Assembly: GCF_047675955.1 (NCBI RefSeq)
Contig: NC_132912.1
Coordinates: 80,996,382 to 81,060,381, forward strand
DNA length: 64,000 nt
From: Chlorocebus sabaeus
Lineage: Eukaryota > Chordata > Mammalia > Primates > Cercopithecidae
Reading direction: 5' to 3'
Part shown: one piece after another, positions 1 through 11,307 of the stretch
Layout of the letters: each line of letters opens with the position of its first letter
Position numbering within the stretch: position 1 is the first letter of the stretch
Notes under the pieces: generated by a model
What the model saw: only the letters and a program-made list of their open reading frames with translations
What the model was told of the DNA's origin: nothing
Database searches by the model: none
Made by a program: the position numbers and the translations under genes

Positions 1-20
1 AGCAGATATAATACAAATGG

Positions 21-106
21 ACATGGCAGTATTCCAATAAAACTTTACTGATAAAAACATGTAGTAGGCCAGATTTGGCCAGAGGGCCATAGTTTGCCCA
101 GGCCTG
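21..106 (-). mobile_element. hAT-like DNA transposon fragment (end)
   Basis: The stretch has the recognisable end of a non-autonomous hAT-type element in reverse: a 'caataaaactttact' block followed by 'ccagatttggcc' and 'atagtttgccca'. The same family appears complete at 27536-27754 on the other strand. The exact Repbase family is not assigned. Confidence 0.65.
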
Positions 107-583
107 CTATACATTCAGGGCCTGGTCTATATTCAGGTTAGTATGCTATTCTGGACAAATTGGCATTAGTAGCTTTAATGTGTGAAATGAAGTTGAAGGC
201 AGTGAATGGGCTCAGAGGTGATATCAGAGGTAAGAGAGGGAAGGTGGGGAACTTTCCTCACTGGAAGGTTACTATCATCAAGGTGTTCCTAAGGAGATGG
301 TATGGTACTTAAAACCCAGAGCCTTCACGATTGCCCTGTAAAGAGGATCTCTTGGGATGTGCTGCAGGAGCTCATGACACAAACTCTTACCAAAGCCTTC
401 CTTTCCTCTTGGGATCTCTGCTCATTCCACTGCCATTTTCATGCTCTCCATATTCTCTTTGGAAATCCAGCCCACCAAGGACGGTAGACACTTCTAATTT
501 TTGTCATAAAACCTGTGAGACAGAGCTGGAATAGTCAGAAGAAGACTTTTCTAGCGGTTAGGGGGATTACCAAAGGGAAATAA
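107..583. other. Repeat-poor stretch, nothing recognised
   Basis: No known repeat, RNA gene or credible open frame is visible here. The overlapping short frames at 302-534 have no recognisable domain. Confidence 0.5.
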
Positions 584-694
584 GCCTGGCGAGGTGGCTC
601 ACGCCTGTAATCCTTGCATTTTGGGGACTGAGGCAGGAGGATTGCTCGAGCCCAGGAGTTCAAGACCAGCCTGGGCATGGAGCAAAACCTCATC

Positions 695-758
<64 letters not shown>

Positions 759-926
759 AAAATTAACTGGTGGCATGCTCCTATGGTCCCAGCTACTCCA
801 GGGGCTGAAGCTACAGTTGTGCCACTGCACTCCAGCCTGGATGGTGACAGAGTGAGACACTGTCTCAAACAAGCAACAAAACAATACAATACAAAACAAC
901 AACAACCACAATAACAAAACCCAAAA
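584..926 (+). mobile_element. AluJ-like element with expanded middle A-rich linker
   Basis: The left arm begins 'gcctggcgaggtggctc' and the right arm ends at the usual 'actccagcctgg' region with a degenerate A-rich tail. 'gattgctcgagcccaggagtt' is the AluJ form. The right arm lacks part of its start. Flanks 'ccaaagggaaat' (570-581) and 'ccaaaagggaaac' (921-933) look like a decayed target-site duplication. Confidence 0.9.
698..756. repeat. (A)n(TA)n tract inside the Alu linker
   Basis: About 29 adenines run directly into about 14 TA units. The tract sits where an Alu carries its short A-rich linker between arms, so it is an expansion of that linker. Confidence 0.9.
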
Positions 927-1591
927 GGGAAACTAACTCCAGAGAGTGCTTTGAATCTGCTCCTGACGCAAGAGGGATCGTGCTCACTTGGGATGGGGGA
1001 GTGGGGTGGTGCCATACCAGTTCCAACTGTGGAGGCTCCAGAAAAAGACATGATGCCAGGAAACTATTTTCTTTTCCTTTTCCACTTGATTCCTCACCTG
1101 CTTTTAAATGTTTCTAAGCTGTTATTCTGATGTGGTAGTGGGGGGAGCGGTGGCTGCAGTGATGAGAGGAGGATTGGCAAGAATCACTAGACATGTCTAT
1201 ATGCACAGGCACCTCCCCCTTAACACTGCCTACCCCTGCTCTTCACCTCACAAAGCACTGAGAACCTCAGGAAGACTGTGCCAAGGAAATATTCATCCCA
1301 AAGAGTCCTTGACTTATGTAGTGGATTCAGCGTTATGGAAACACTTGTGTATTTATTTATTTACTCATTTATTTTTAGAGGTGAATAACTTTTTATATGG
1401 TGATAAATATTTCTACTTATTGCCTGACAAGGACCCATTAGTCTCTGAAGTGAGTTCTTTTTCTTTGTACAGGCTGCTTCAAATTTTGAGCTAACGTGAC
1501 TTTAAGCCCTAAGAGGTGACTCAATAGTCTGGTTCCCTTTATAATGATAGCTTGAAATCTTGCCCATTTATATGGTCCAGTACAGTCTTGC
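927..1591. other. Repeat-poor stretch, nothing recognised
   Basis: No repeat family recognised. A short degenerate (ATTT) run lies at about 1350-1375. The open frame at 1108-1494 has no recognisable domain and carries no splice or promoter support. Confidence 0.5.
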
Positions 1592-1771
1592 TCTTAGTCA
1601 GCTTGGACTCCCACAACCAAACACAGGCTGGGTGGCTTATGCAACACGTATTTATTTTTCAGTTCCAGTGACAGGAAAAGTCCCAGATCAGGGTGCCAGC
1701 GTGGTCAAGTTCTGTGAGGGCTCTCTTCCTAGCCTGCAGATGGCTGCCTTCTTACTGTGTGTTCAGATGGC

Positions 1772-1833
<62 letters not shown>

Positions 1834-2035
1834 TGAGTGAGAGCGAGAGCTCTTGAGCAAGCTGGGGTCTCTTTCTCTTCTTATAAGGACACTAAACCCA
1901 TCATGGGTGCCCCACAGTCATGACCTTATCCAAATCTACTTACATTCCAAAGTCTCCACCTCCAAATACCATCACATTGAGGGTTAGGACTTCAGGATAT
2001 GAAGTTTGGGGGACAGAAACACTCAGTCTGTAACA
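1592..2035 (-). mobile_element. MLT1-type MaLR LTR, complete in outline
   Basis: Read on the minus strand it starts TGTTACAGACTGAGTG and ends CTGACTAAG. Internal marks are the 'gtcatga' block, the 'cttataaga' block (the TATA-like region of the LTR) and the 'aaataaata' polyadenylation region. A long GA microsatellite has grown in the middle. No internal MaLR sequence accompanies it. Confidence 0.85.
1775..1831. repeat. (GA)n microsatellite inside MLT1 LTR
   Basis: About 28 uninterrupted GA units, followed by a decayed GTGAGTGAGAGC tail. It grew from the GA-rich middle of the LTR. Length variation between individuals is likely. Confidence 0.95.
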
Positions 2036-3357
2036 TTTAACTTCATTCTGTTTGACCTGTAGAATTTCTTTTAAAGATCACCTTGTACCTACGACTTCCT
2101 ATTTTATAAGTCTCAAATGGTATTTCGCCAAATCCAAAGCTTTTCTTATCTTACAGAATATTTGCTACAAACTATTTTTGTCAAAACCTTCTCTTGGAAC
2201 AATAATCTAGAAGTATCCCTACTTGATCCTCTTTCTATTACCTGTATCTGCTAGGGATGACCATCCCATCTTCCAAAGTTCCTTAGGGCTTGCCTGATTT
2301 AAAGTAATAAACTAAGCATATGGAGGATGGGGTCTCTACACTAGAATGTGTACCCCCAACTTTCCAACATATTACCTCACTGTCCAAGAGACAAAAAAAT
2401 TGTATCAGTCCGTTACGTATTAGAACGTGAACTCGGCTACATTAGTTGCAAGACAAAGACACAGTTTGGCATTTTTAAAGCTCATAACTTTTTGGTCAAG
2501 ATAGAAACCAAAGAAAAAGAAAAATTCTGAGATGATGCTGCCATGCATTTCCTTGGCTAAGTCAATCACTGTATGATCTTGTCGAAAGGTAGAGTTAGGT
2601 CAAATGCACATAGCTAGTAACTATTCCTCTAATGACATGTCAGAGTCATTTGGAACAAATCTAAGTTTTAATTTGGCTGAAGAGGGAGTGAGTTATTGGG
2701 AGAAGTTTGCTCTACCAGGACATCAGCAGTGGAGATAAGAACTGAGGTTTCCTAGGAGATCTGAGAGGTACTGGTTTGGGAATATTTTGCTATTTGAACA
2801 GATATCTAAAGATTTATGAATTTGGATTAAGGTCCTCCATATATTTATGAACAAAGAGAAAGTTGAATCATGGCACATGAGTTCAGGAGGAGAAATATAA
2901 GAAAAAGCTGTTCTTGCCTTCTGTAAGTTAAATTAAGACACCGTAAGAATGTTCAGTAAGGATGGACATTTCAGATACTGATGTCCTAAAGGAAATGATG
3001 TTTGTGTTGTATTATCACTAAAGGTCAAACCTGGCCTTGGCTAGAGAGAGGTAAAAACAAAATCAGAACTGAGGGCTCCTGATTTCCGGGACTGGACTTT
3101 CCCCTACACCCTGTTGACATGTAAGACATGAAAATCTAAAACTTCTTGTGGAAGATCCAAATATGCTTTAATTTACTGCTGGATCTCCTTGCTCTATTTA
3201 CCTAAAGAAAAAGAAAAAAAGAGATAAACCTTGGCACCAAAAATGTAAATAAATTACCTATACATCATTTTGTAAAGGTAAAACTATAATTTAATCTATA
3301 TGAGCAAACATAAACATTCCTATATTCCAATTTTACTTCTAAATTTTACTAAATACA
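2036..3357. other. Repeat-poor AT-rich stretch
   Basis: No family recognised. The sequence is AT-rich with short poly-purine runs near 3205-3225. No credible coding frame. Confidence 0.45.
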
Positions 3358-3457
3358 ATTTAAAAATTTAAAACTTTTAATTGTAGATTTACATATACTT
3401 GTAAGAAATACTGCAAAGAGAGTTCATATGTTGCTTCCCAGCTTCTCCCACTGGTAA

Positions 3458-3726
3458 TTTTTTTTTTTTGAGACAGAGTCTTGCTCTCTTGCCCAGGCTG
3501 AAGTGTAGTGGCACGATCTTGGCTCACTGCAACCTCCGCCCCCCAGGTTCAAGCCATTCTCCTCCCTCAGCCTCCCAAGTAGCTGGGATTACAGGTGTGC
3601 ACCACCACGCCTGGCTAATTTTTGTATTTTTAGTAGAGAAACAGTTTCATGATGTTGGCCAGGCTGGTCTTGAACTCCTGACCTCAGGTGTGCTGGGATT
3701 ACAGGTGTGAGCCACTGCACCCAGCC
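3458..3726 (-). mobile_element. AluS-like element with ~20-bp internal deletion
   Basis: Poly-T then 'gagacagagtcttgctct' to 'gtgagccactgcacccagcc'. Between 'cctgacctcaggtg' and 'tgctgggattacagg' the usual 20-25 bases are missing. Inserted in L1M. Confidence 0.93.
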
Positions 3727-3822
3727 AACATCTTGCATAATTATGGCATAACATCATAATCAGGAAATTAACATTGCTACAATCCATTGGGCTTGTTCAG
3801 ATTTCAGTAGTTTTACATGCAC

Positions 3823-3824
<2 letters not shown>

Positions 3825-3855
<31 letters not shown>
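3825..3855. repeat. (TG)n microsatellite
   Basis: About 15 uninterrupted TG units within the L1M relic. Confidence 0.95.
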
Positions 3856-3857
<2 letters not shown>

Positions 3858-4620
3858 TTTGTTCTATGCAATTTTACCACATTTTTGGAATGGTAGGACT
3901 ACCACAGTCAAGATAAAAAACAGTTATATCCCAAGGAACCCTGGTACTACTTTTTATTGCCACAGTCACTTTCCTCCCAGCCACTCCTTAAGTCATGATA
4001 ACCATAAATAAAGCTTCTGTGAACATCTATGCATAGGTTTTAGTATGAACATAAGTTTTCATTACTCTGGGATAAATGCCCAAGATTGTAAAATTGCTAG
4101 GTCACACGGTAATTGCATAATTAGTTCTGTAAGAAACTGCTATACTCTTTTTTTAAGAGTGGCTGTACAATTTTATATTCCCACCAGCAACATATGAGTG
4201 ATATATTTTCTCCACATCCTCACTGGCATTTGGAGTTACCACTATTTTTTGTTTTATCCCCTTTGATAGGTATGTAGTGATATCGATTTTAATTTGTATT
4301 TCCCTAGTGGTCAATGATGTTAAACATCTTTTCATGTGCTTATTTGCTGCCTGTATACCCTCTTCAGTGAACTAGCTATTCATGGCTTTTGCTCCTTTTC
4401 TAATTATTTATTTCTAATTGTTTGATTTTTTCACTGTTGAGTTTTGAACAATACAACTTCTTTGCTGGATGTGTGGTTTGCAAATATTTTTCTTCTAGTC
4501 TGTAGCTTGTCTTTTCATCCTCTTTACAGGATATTTCACAGGGAAAAAGTTTTGCTTTTTGTTTTATGTTATCTTTGATGAAGTCCAGTTTACCAATTTT
4601 TTTTGATGGATCATGCTTTC

Positions 4621-5035
4621 AGTGGCTCACTTTATTTTTATCCCTATCTGTTTTCTTGAGGTATGCATATTTGCAGCCAAAAGGAAGACTTTGTGTAGAA
4701 CACTGTTGTGAGTTCCCTGTGTTTTTTGCACATTCAGCAATTTACTCATGTTGGGTAAACTTGGATTGTTTGCTTTACAGCCAGTGGTGCAGCACAGGTG
4801 ATGTCTGGAGGTCTGGTAATTACCAGCTGCATTTATTAAGATATTTTCCTGCTGCTCTCACAATTTAAGTTCTTTCTCAGGCTTTGTAATGGTTCTGATT
4901 TTGGGTCTTGCACCGGTTGGTATATGCTGCAAACTAGAAGCCTAGGCTACTAGATGTACAAAAGCTGCTTTATTTTATTGCAGGGAGTCTATATAGCATA
5001 GGGGAAAATGCATGCATGGAATCACAAGGCAGTCA
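4621..5035. other. Repeat-poor stretch
   Basis: Nothing assigned. A 100-residue open frame at 4566-4868 starts in the L1 relic and shows no domain. Confidence 0.4.
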
Positions 5036-5217
5036 TGCCCAAACCCTGACTCTTCCAAACCGTATGACCCCTTCATGGTTCTGTTATCTCATCAGCAAAA
5101 TTGAGATAACAATTCTATCTCATAAAGTTGCCATGAGAATAAATAAAATGATGTATGTAAAGCACTTTACAGAGGATCTGGTTTACAGATATGCTGAATA
5201 AATATTACCTATTATGA
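5036..5217 (+). mobile_element. MIR SINE fragment
   Basis: The order of marks follows the MIR 3' half: 'tctcatcagcaaaattgagataa', 'catgagaataaataaaatg', 'gtaaagcactttacag', 'gctgaataaatatta'. Diverged as expected for this ancient tRNA-derived SINE. Confidence 0.8.
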
Positions 5218-5829
5218 TCATAGCCTTTTTTTTCTGTATGCATTCACTTTGAGACGATTTACACCTAAAGGAATGATTTTTTTCAGTTTCATAGCTGCTC
5301 CCTACCTCCTTATAAAGGTCTTTAAGGAGAACATGGAGGTCTAGAGATGAGAGTGCTAACTGTCTTTGGTCCCCTAAGGACTGGGGAAGGTGTGTGTGTG
5401 AAGACAGCATACAAGCATGGAAGTGGTAAGCCCTGAAGGGTTTGGGGTGGGGGTACCAACCATGTTGTTGACAGACTCACTAGCTTGGAACAATTTGGGC
5501 ATAGTCTTACCCAGTGGAATCAGGGAGTTCAATGAACTTCTGCATCAGCTACCTTGAGTATTTATTTTTCCCTATAACCCCTGTTTATAAACTGATCATG
5601 GCTAGGACCTGTTTTTTCTTTCCAAGTTAAAACACAAAGCTCATTAATAAGAATCATTATAAAAGCAACACATACAATCATTGAGAAAACACTATAATAC
5701 AAGGCATGCACTCAGAGCCACGGAAACGAGGAAGATAAATGTATTATTATGATGAGTGATTTGACAGATGGAAATTGGCAGAAACCTTTATCATCTCTGT
5801 TGTCTCCCTTGTCTCTGGTCTCATCTACA
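5218..5829. other. Repeat-poor stretch
   Basis: Nothing recognised on either strand beyond AT-rich sequence. Confidence 0.4.
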
Positions 5830-5995
5830 GCACTGGAACATTACCACGAGATAGATAAGATGTGAATATCATTCTCATTTTATCAGAAAGGAATAAGAAT
5901 AGTAAAAAATTAACATGTTCAAGGTTACACCATGAATTTTAGGAGCACGGCTCTGCCTCTTGATTCCCATTTAGTATTCTGATACACACTACACT
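5830..5995 (-). mobile_element. MIR SINE fragment, diverged
   Basis: Reverse MIR order: 'cattctcattttatcagaaagg', 'aaggttacacc', 'aggagcacggctctgcctc'. High divergence makes this less certain than other MIRs in the window. Confidence 0.55.
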
Positions 5996-6656
5996 ACTCT
6001 TTATCTCACTTCAGTTGCTATCTCAAATTATATTGGTAAGCCCATACTCCACGTTCTGCTTTCTCTGGGGGAATGGAGAATGACAGGCTATCTATCATCC
6101 GTCTTTGCTTTAGAATGAAATGTGACTTTTATGTAACTATAGTAATATATGTATGCCATAAAAATGCCTTGCAGTCTCAAAATGCTACAAATAAATTGGG
6201 AAATGAAGACTAATGTGCTACTGAAAGGTTATAATTTTCAGCTCTCAGCATGAGTCAGACTCCATGTGCCAATGCTACCGGGAAATGAGGTTGACAGTTC
6301 TCCAGCATTAAGTAGAAACACCGTAGAATTTATCTCATACATTATCAAAGTCTTGCACCCGCCCCTACAAATGGGCTACAAAAAGCTTCTTGCTGGAGGA
6401 GTGAACCCAAAAGCTTGGTAGCCTGACAGTAATGTTTTCCTGTTAATTTTATATACATCCGATTTGTTGTTACTAAATTTTTCCTTTTAATTTTACATCA
6501 AATGACCTTGTAGCATACTTTCAGTTACATTCTCACGTAGAATGCTCAGAGATTTGTGTACTCTAAGTGTTGAATCTTTATCCTCAATATCCAAAGTAGT
6601 TTTAGCAAAAGCTTTACACACACACATACACACACACACACACGCATGGCAGAAAG
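5996..6656. other. Repeat-poor stretch with (CA)n near 6614-6645
   Basis: No family recognised apart from an interrupted CA repeat just before the L1 target site. No credible open frame. Confidence 0.45.
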
Positions 6657-6671
6657 AAGTATGTATGTGAA

Positions 6672-6970
6672 ACTAACACAGGAACAGAAAACCAAACACC
6701 GCACATCCTCACTCATAAGTGGAAGTTGAACAATGAGAACACATGGACACAGGGAGGGAAACATCACACACCGGGGTCTGTCGGTGGAGGGGTAGGGTGT
6801 GGGGCAAGGGGATGGAGAGCATTAGGACAAATACCAAATGCATGTGGGGCTTAAAACTTAGATGGTGGGTTGACAGGTGCGGTAAACCACTATGGCACAT
6901 GTATACTGATGTAACAAACCTGCAAGTTTTGCCCATCTATCCCAGAACTTAAAGTAAAATTTAAAAAAAG
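6672..6970 (+). mobile_element. 5'-truncated L1P 3' end
   Basis: The 299-bp piece covers the last ORF2 codons and the 3' UTR, from 'actaacacaggaacag' through 'gtaacaaacctgcaag' to 'cttaaagtaaaattt' and an A-rich tail. The flanks 'aagtatgtatgtgaa' (6657-6671) and 'aaatatgcatgtgaa' (6971-6985) form a decayed target-site duplication. Confidence 0.9.
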
Positions 6971-7154
6971 AAATATGCATGTGAATAAAAACCTGCTTTT
7001 TCAAGTGCTTCATCTGTACTTTACTTAGAGTTGAAAGATTGGGACTGAGTGATTGTATATAGTAGTCCTTCTAAAGGAAGTCACATTTTTCACCACAGTT
7101 TAGATTGTGAACCCTCAGAATTATAAAATTTAGTTTAGCTTTCTTTTCAGAGTA

Positions 7155-7350
7155 GTGGATGCAAAGACTATAGGACTGAGGGCCTAATTTCAAATTCCAA
7201 TATCAACACTTATTAGTTGTGTGATCTTGAATGAATTACATACTCTCCTTGCCACTCAATTTTCTCATTTGCAGAATGAGGACAGGAACACCTACCTGAT
7301 AGCATTCGAAAATTAAATGAGGTAACATAGAAAGTGATTATGATTGTGCT
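7155..7350 (+). mobile_element. MIR SINE
   Basis: Shows the MIR core in order: 'tagttgtgtgatcttgaatgaa', 'ctcaattttctcatttgcagaatgagg', 'acacctacctgatag', 'aaaattaaatgaggtaaca'. Confidence 0.85.
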
Positions 7351-7742
7351 TAAACAACTCATTCCAGTTTGGGGAACTTGAGCTTTTAGAAAATTTTTCT
7401 TTATGGCAAATCTAAATACACTTCCCAAACTTTAAACTGTTGTCCTCAATTGGCCTTCAGGACACATATGGAAAGTCTAATCTTTCTTTTAAATTAAGGC
7501 CCTATACCTGTGAGAATTTTGCTCTAATGTCACTTTGTGTTTCCTTCTCATAAGCTATTAATGTAAGATTCCTCACCACTCTGCTTCCTGCCACAGACCA
7601 TTTTCTGTGTTTACTCTACACTCCATTCCTGGACCTTCTCTTCTATTCCCATGGCTTCACTAACTCACCATTCTCTTCCCTTCTAAGCCTGTATTTTGGT
7701 CAGTGTTTGGGGGCTCAATAAATGATAGCAGCCATGCATGCA
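7351..7742. other. Repeat-poor stretch
   Basis: Nothing assigned. The pyrimidine-rich part at 7560-7690 may be decayed L2 but I cannot support it. Confidence 0.35.
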
Positions 7743-8105
7743 TGTCTTAGTCTGTCAGGTCTGCTATAACAAAATACTATAGATTAGGTGGCTTATAAAC
7801 AAAATAAATTTAGTTCTAACAGTTCTGGAGCCTGAGAAGTCCAACATCAAGGAGGTGGCAGGTTTGGTGTCTGGTGAGGACCCACTTGCTGGTTCATAAA
7901 TGGCATCTTCTTGCCAGGCCTCACAGCAAAAGGGCAAACCAGCTCCCTCAGGCAGTCTCTTTTGTAAGAGCACTAATCCCATTTAAGAGAGCTCCACCCT
8001 CATGACCTAATCACCTCCTAAAGGCTCTACTTCCTAATACCATTACCTGGAGGTCAGGATTTCAACATACAAGTTTTGGGGAACACAAACCTTCAGACCA
8101 TAGCA
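7743..8105 (-). mobile_element. MLT1/MSTD-type MaLR LTR
   Basis: Reverse-strand LTR bounded by 'tgtcttagtctg' and 'cagaccatagca', i.e. TG...CA ends. Inner marks are 'gctataacaaaatactat', 'gttctggagcctgagaag' and 'ccctcatgacctaatcacc'. Solitary, with no internal region. No clear 5-bp target duplication remains. Confidence 0.9.
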
Positions 8106-8708
8106 ACCCAGGTACCTGAAATATGAGGTTTATCCTTGCCCCTCCTCTTTCCCTCACCTCTATCCCCATGCAGTCTTTTACTTGGTTTTGTTGTCTCTAT
8201 GTCTTCAGTATCTCTTGAATCTATCAGCTACTCTCCTTACTCAGGGCTACCATGGCTACCACTGTAGTCCAAGCTGCCATCATCTCTGGTCTAGGCTAAC
8301 ACAATAGTCTCTGCATCATCATTCCCTACCTCTCAATGCCACCTTCTGGTCAATTCTCCACCCTAAAGCCAGAGAGCGATACTTTAAATCTACAAATTTG
8401 ATTCTGTTACTCTCTGGTGGAAAATAAATTAATGGCATCCTGTTGTACTGGAATAAAATATAAACCCTATCCCATAGCTATATGACTGTCTGTTGACTTC
8501 TCAGCCTTGTGTTTTATCTCTATTCTCATGTCTTTCCTGATCTCAATCACAGCAGACTTCTTTCAGTTCCTTGAACAGGGCATTCTCTCCTTTGCTTTTG
8601 GGCCTTCAGACATGTGTGCCCCCCTGACTGAAACAGTCTTTTCCTTCCAATTCCCTTTGCATTCATTTGGCCAATGTTACTTTTCCTCAGGCCCCAGCTG
8701 TATGACAC

Positions 8709-9131
8709 TGATGTGGTTTGGATCTGTGTCCCCACCCAAATCTCATGTTGAGTTAGAATCCCCAGTGTTGGAAGTGGGGACTGGTGGGAGTTGACTGGAT
8801 GATGGGGCAGCTCTTCTCAGGAGTTGTTTAGTACCATCCCCTCAGTACTGTTGTTGTAATAATGAGTGAGTCTCATGGGATCTGGTCATTTAAGTGTGTG
8901 GCACCTCCCGACTCACTCTCTTGCTCCTGGTCTCCCCATGTGACTTGCTAGCTCCCCTTTCACCTTCTGCCATGATTGTAAGTTTCCTGAGGCCTCCCCA
9001 GAAGCCAAGCAGATGCTGGCATCATGCTTCCTGTACAACCTGCAGAACTGTGAGCCAATTAAACTTCTTTTCTTTATAAATCCCCCAGTCTTGAGTGTTT
9101 CTTTATAGCAATGTAAGAACGGTCTAATACA
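8709..9131 (+). mobile_element. MSTB-type MaLR LTR, solitary
   Basis: Starts TGATGTGGTTTGGATCTGTG and ends CTAATACA. It keeps 'gccatgattgtaagtttcc', 'aagcagatgctggcatcatg' (an MSTB mark) and 'gagccaattaaactt'. Imperfect 5-bp target duplication: gacac (8704-8708) and gccac (9132-9136). Confidence 0.93.
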
Positions 9132-9200
9132 GCCACCTTTTCAGGGAAGTGTTTTCTGACTGTCCCTCAATACAGTTGGGTCTCCCTGTTATGAATTTCA
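9127..9200. repeat. 74-bp dispersed direct repeat, copy 1
   Basis: Covers the last 5 bases of the MSTB LTR, its target duplication and adjacent L2. It matches 11308-11381 at 73 of 74 positions; the only difference is c/a at 9137 versus 11318. Confidence 0.95.
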
Positions 9201-9250
9201 GAGCAGCCTGTATTTTTTACTTCTTAATGCTCTCCATTGTTGGGACTATA

Positions 9251-9562
9251 TTTTTGTTTGTTTGTTTGTTTTGTTTTGTTTTTGAGATGGAGTGTCGCTC
9301 TGTTGCCCAGGCTGGAGTGCAGTGGGATGATCTCTGCTCACTGCAAGCTCCACCTCCCGGGTTCAAATGCTTCTCCTGCCTCAGACTCCTGAGTAGCTGG
9401 GATTACAGGCACACACCACCATGCCTGGCTAATTTTTGTATTTTTGGTAGAGACGGGGTTTCACTATATTGGCCAGGATGGTCTTTCTCTCCTGACTTTG
9501 TGATCCACCCGCCTTGGCTCCCAAAGTGCTGGGATTACAGGCGTGAGCCACCGCAGCCGGCC
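9251..9562 (-). mobile_element. AluS/AluY-like element
   Basis: Tail of (TTTG) units then 'gagatggagtgtcgctctg' through to 'gagccaccgcagccggcc'. Full length, inserted in L2. Confidence 0.95.
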
Positions 9563-9614
9563 CAACTATGCCTTTGTTTTATTTTTCCCCCTTTATAATA
9601 TATACTCTATTAGA

Positions 9615-9930
9615 GTAGTAAGCATTTTTTTTTAATAAAAACTTACGAACAATATACAAAAAGGCCAAATAGTATAAAGAATCCTCATGTAACCCTGCCA
9701 CATATTCAACTTACCAACTCATGACCAACATTGCTTTGGCTATCACTTCACCACTCCCTCCATTTCATCAGATTATTTTGAAGCAAATTTCAGACATCAT
9801 ATCATCTTATTAAAAGATTCAGTATCCATTTCTAAAAGATAACTGCTGGTTTTAAAAACAGTATTACAGTAAGTTAGCAAGTGACTATTTCTTTCCTATT
9901 CACTGCGCTCTTAGTAGGAATTTATTCTAA
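9615..9930 (-). mobile_element. L1M 3' UTR fragment inside L2
   Basis: Resembles the reverse of old L1M 3' sequence: 'agaatcctcatgtaaccctgcc', 'gaagcaaatttcagacatcat', 'atccatttctaaaagataac'. L2 sequence resumes after it. Confidence 0.6.
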
Positions 9931-9992
9931 TCCTAATACTGATCAAAACATACGAGGTACTCAATAAATGTTTCTTGAATGAATGAATGAAG

Positions 9993-10410
9993 TGCACTAT
10001 GGACATACTTCCATTTGGGAGTATTACTCCTGACTTGTGGCACTGAGGATGACACACAGTACTTCAGATATATGCTAAGAAAGAATTGGAAATGTCGTTT
10101 TCTTTTTTTTTAGATATTATCATTTCCACTATTAGAGATTAAGAATTTACTAATTTGTTTGTGGCTACATCTCTGAACTGTCTAAAATTGCCTAAAAGTT
10201 CATCAAGAGCTATTCTTTTTCACATATCACTATTTTACTTACACATTTAATTCTTTGGGCCAAAGTCTGGGACTTTCCAAGAATTAGGTTTAAATTTCCT
10301 GTGACAAGAATTCTCGGAATTGTTTCACTGATCCAAAGCACTTGCCTCTGGGTTCCTACCCACATGAAAATTTCATTACCCAGGATTTTGTCGGTTTTTT
10401 GTTAGGTCAC
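9993..10410. other. Repeat-poor stretch
   Basis: Nothing recognised. Confidence 0.4.
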
Positions 10411-10672
10411 TGTCTTAGTCAGTTTGAGTTACATGACAAAAACATCATAGACTAGGTGACTTAAACGACAAAAGTTTGTTTGTCCCAGACCTGGAGGCTG
10501 GAAATCTGACATCAGGATGCAGCATGATCAGGTTCCCACGAGGGCCTCTTCCTCAGACGGCATCTCTCAGTGTGTGCACTCAGAGAGAGAGAGCCTTGTC
10601 TCCTCTTCTTTTTATAAGGGAATTAATACCATAATGAGGGCCCCCACCTCATGACCCAACCTATCCAAGCAT
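10411..10672 (-). mobile_element. MLT1-type MaLR LTR, truncated
   Basis: Begins 'tgtcttagtcagtttgag' (reverse of the LTR 3' end) and keeps 'cctggaggctggaaatctgac' and 'ttataagggaattaatacc'. The final ~60 bases towards the LTR 5' end are missing. Confidence 0.85.
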
Positions 10673-10734
10673 GGCTCAAAGTTTCGGGAGAGATGTCTGG
10701 TGCATCCAAATCTCTCTTTCTTCAAGTGTAGAGG

Positions 10735-10935
10735 GGATAGTATCCACTTTGGGGCCAGGTAGACTACAGTTCAGATCCTCACGGGCATTAAGTAGTTGTG
10801 TTATGTGGACCAAGTTGGTTGGCTTTCTAAAGATCAGTTTCCTTATTTGTAAAATGAAAGAATAATGGAGTTTGTATTACAGGATCACTATGAGCACTGG
10901 AGACAGTACCTGGCACACAGTAGGTAGTTGTTATT
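10735..10935 (+). mobile_element. MIR SINE
   Basis: Ordered MIR marks: 'agttgtgttatgtggaccaag', 'cagtttccttatttgtaaaatg', 'ggatcactatgagcac', 'tacctggcacacagtagg'. Confidence 0.85.
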
Positions 10936-11015
10936 TTGCTCCACATTCAGGCTGTGGGGATGACCTCAGTATTAGGTAGTTGTTATTTTGCTCCACATTC
11001 AGATCATGGGGATGG
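10921..11015. repeat. 52-bp tandem duplication, two copies
   Basis: The 30 bases at 10921-10950 recur exactly at 10973-11002, and the following bases ('tggggatg') also match. The unit includes the extreme 3' end of the MIR. Confidence 0.9.
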
Positions 11016-11307
11016 AGCCCTGGTCATTGCTAATGTGTGTAGAGGCTAGCATCATTCTGCTGATGCTTCAAGGAGAAACCTCATGCCACTGGCCAACTAA
11101 TCTTCCCCCAGAGATGTTCCACCTGTGCTGTCACTGCTGTTAGTTGCCTTCCAGCTAAGTCTCTGCAGCCTGGTACCTAGGACTTGGGGGAAGGAGGTGG
11201 AGGAAGCCATCTTTTCTTTGGGGGCCAGGACTGGGACCCCTCACTTCCTTTATTCTCTTCTGAGCATAGGCTATGTCTTCCTCCTCCTTTTTACTAAGCC
11301 TGACTGC

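Larger units (their letters stand above)
3358..4620 (-). mobile_element. L1M LINE 3' part, interrupted by Alu
   Basis: On the minus strand the stretch matches the L1 ORF2 C-terminal end and 3' region. Marks include the reverse of the 'cattgctggtgggaatg...gtacagcc' block near 4165-4195 and of 'aacttatgtccac...tttatagcag' near 4000-4070. It is heavily mutated, so a middle-aged or old L1M copy. An Alu inserted near its 3' end. Confidence 0.75.
8106..9992 (+). mobile_element. L2 LINE, interrupted by MSTB, Alu and an L1 fragment
   Basis: L2 pieces are at 8106-8708, 9132-9250, 9563-9614 and 9931-9992. The last ends with the diagnostic 'ctcaataaatgtttcttg' and GAAT repeats. Each break is explained by a later insertion, and the L2 order is kept across them. 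Confidence 0.75.

Noticed and set aside
599..1051. 150-residue open frame on the minus strand
   Set aside because: It runs through an Alu and its A/TA linker (poly-F and YIYI runs); a repeat artefact.
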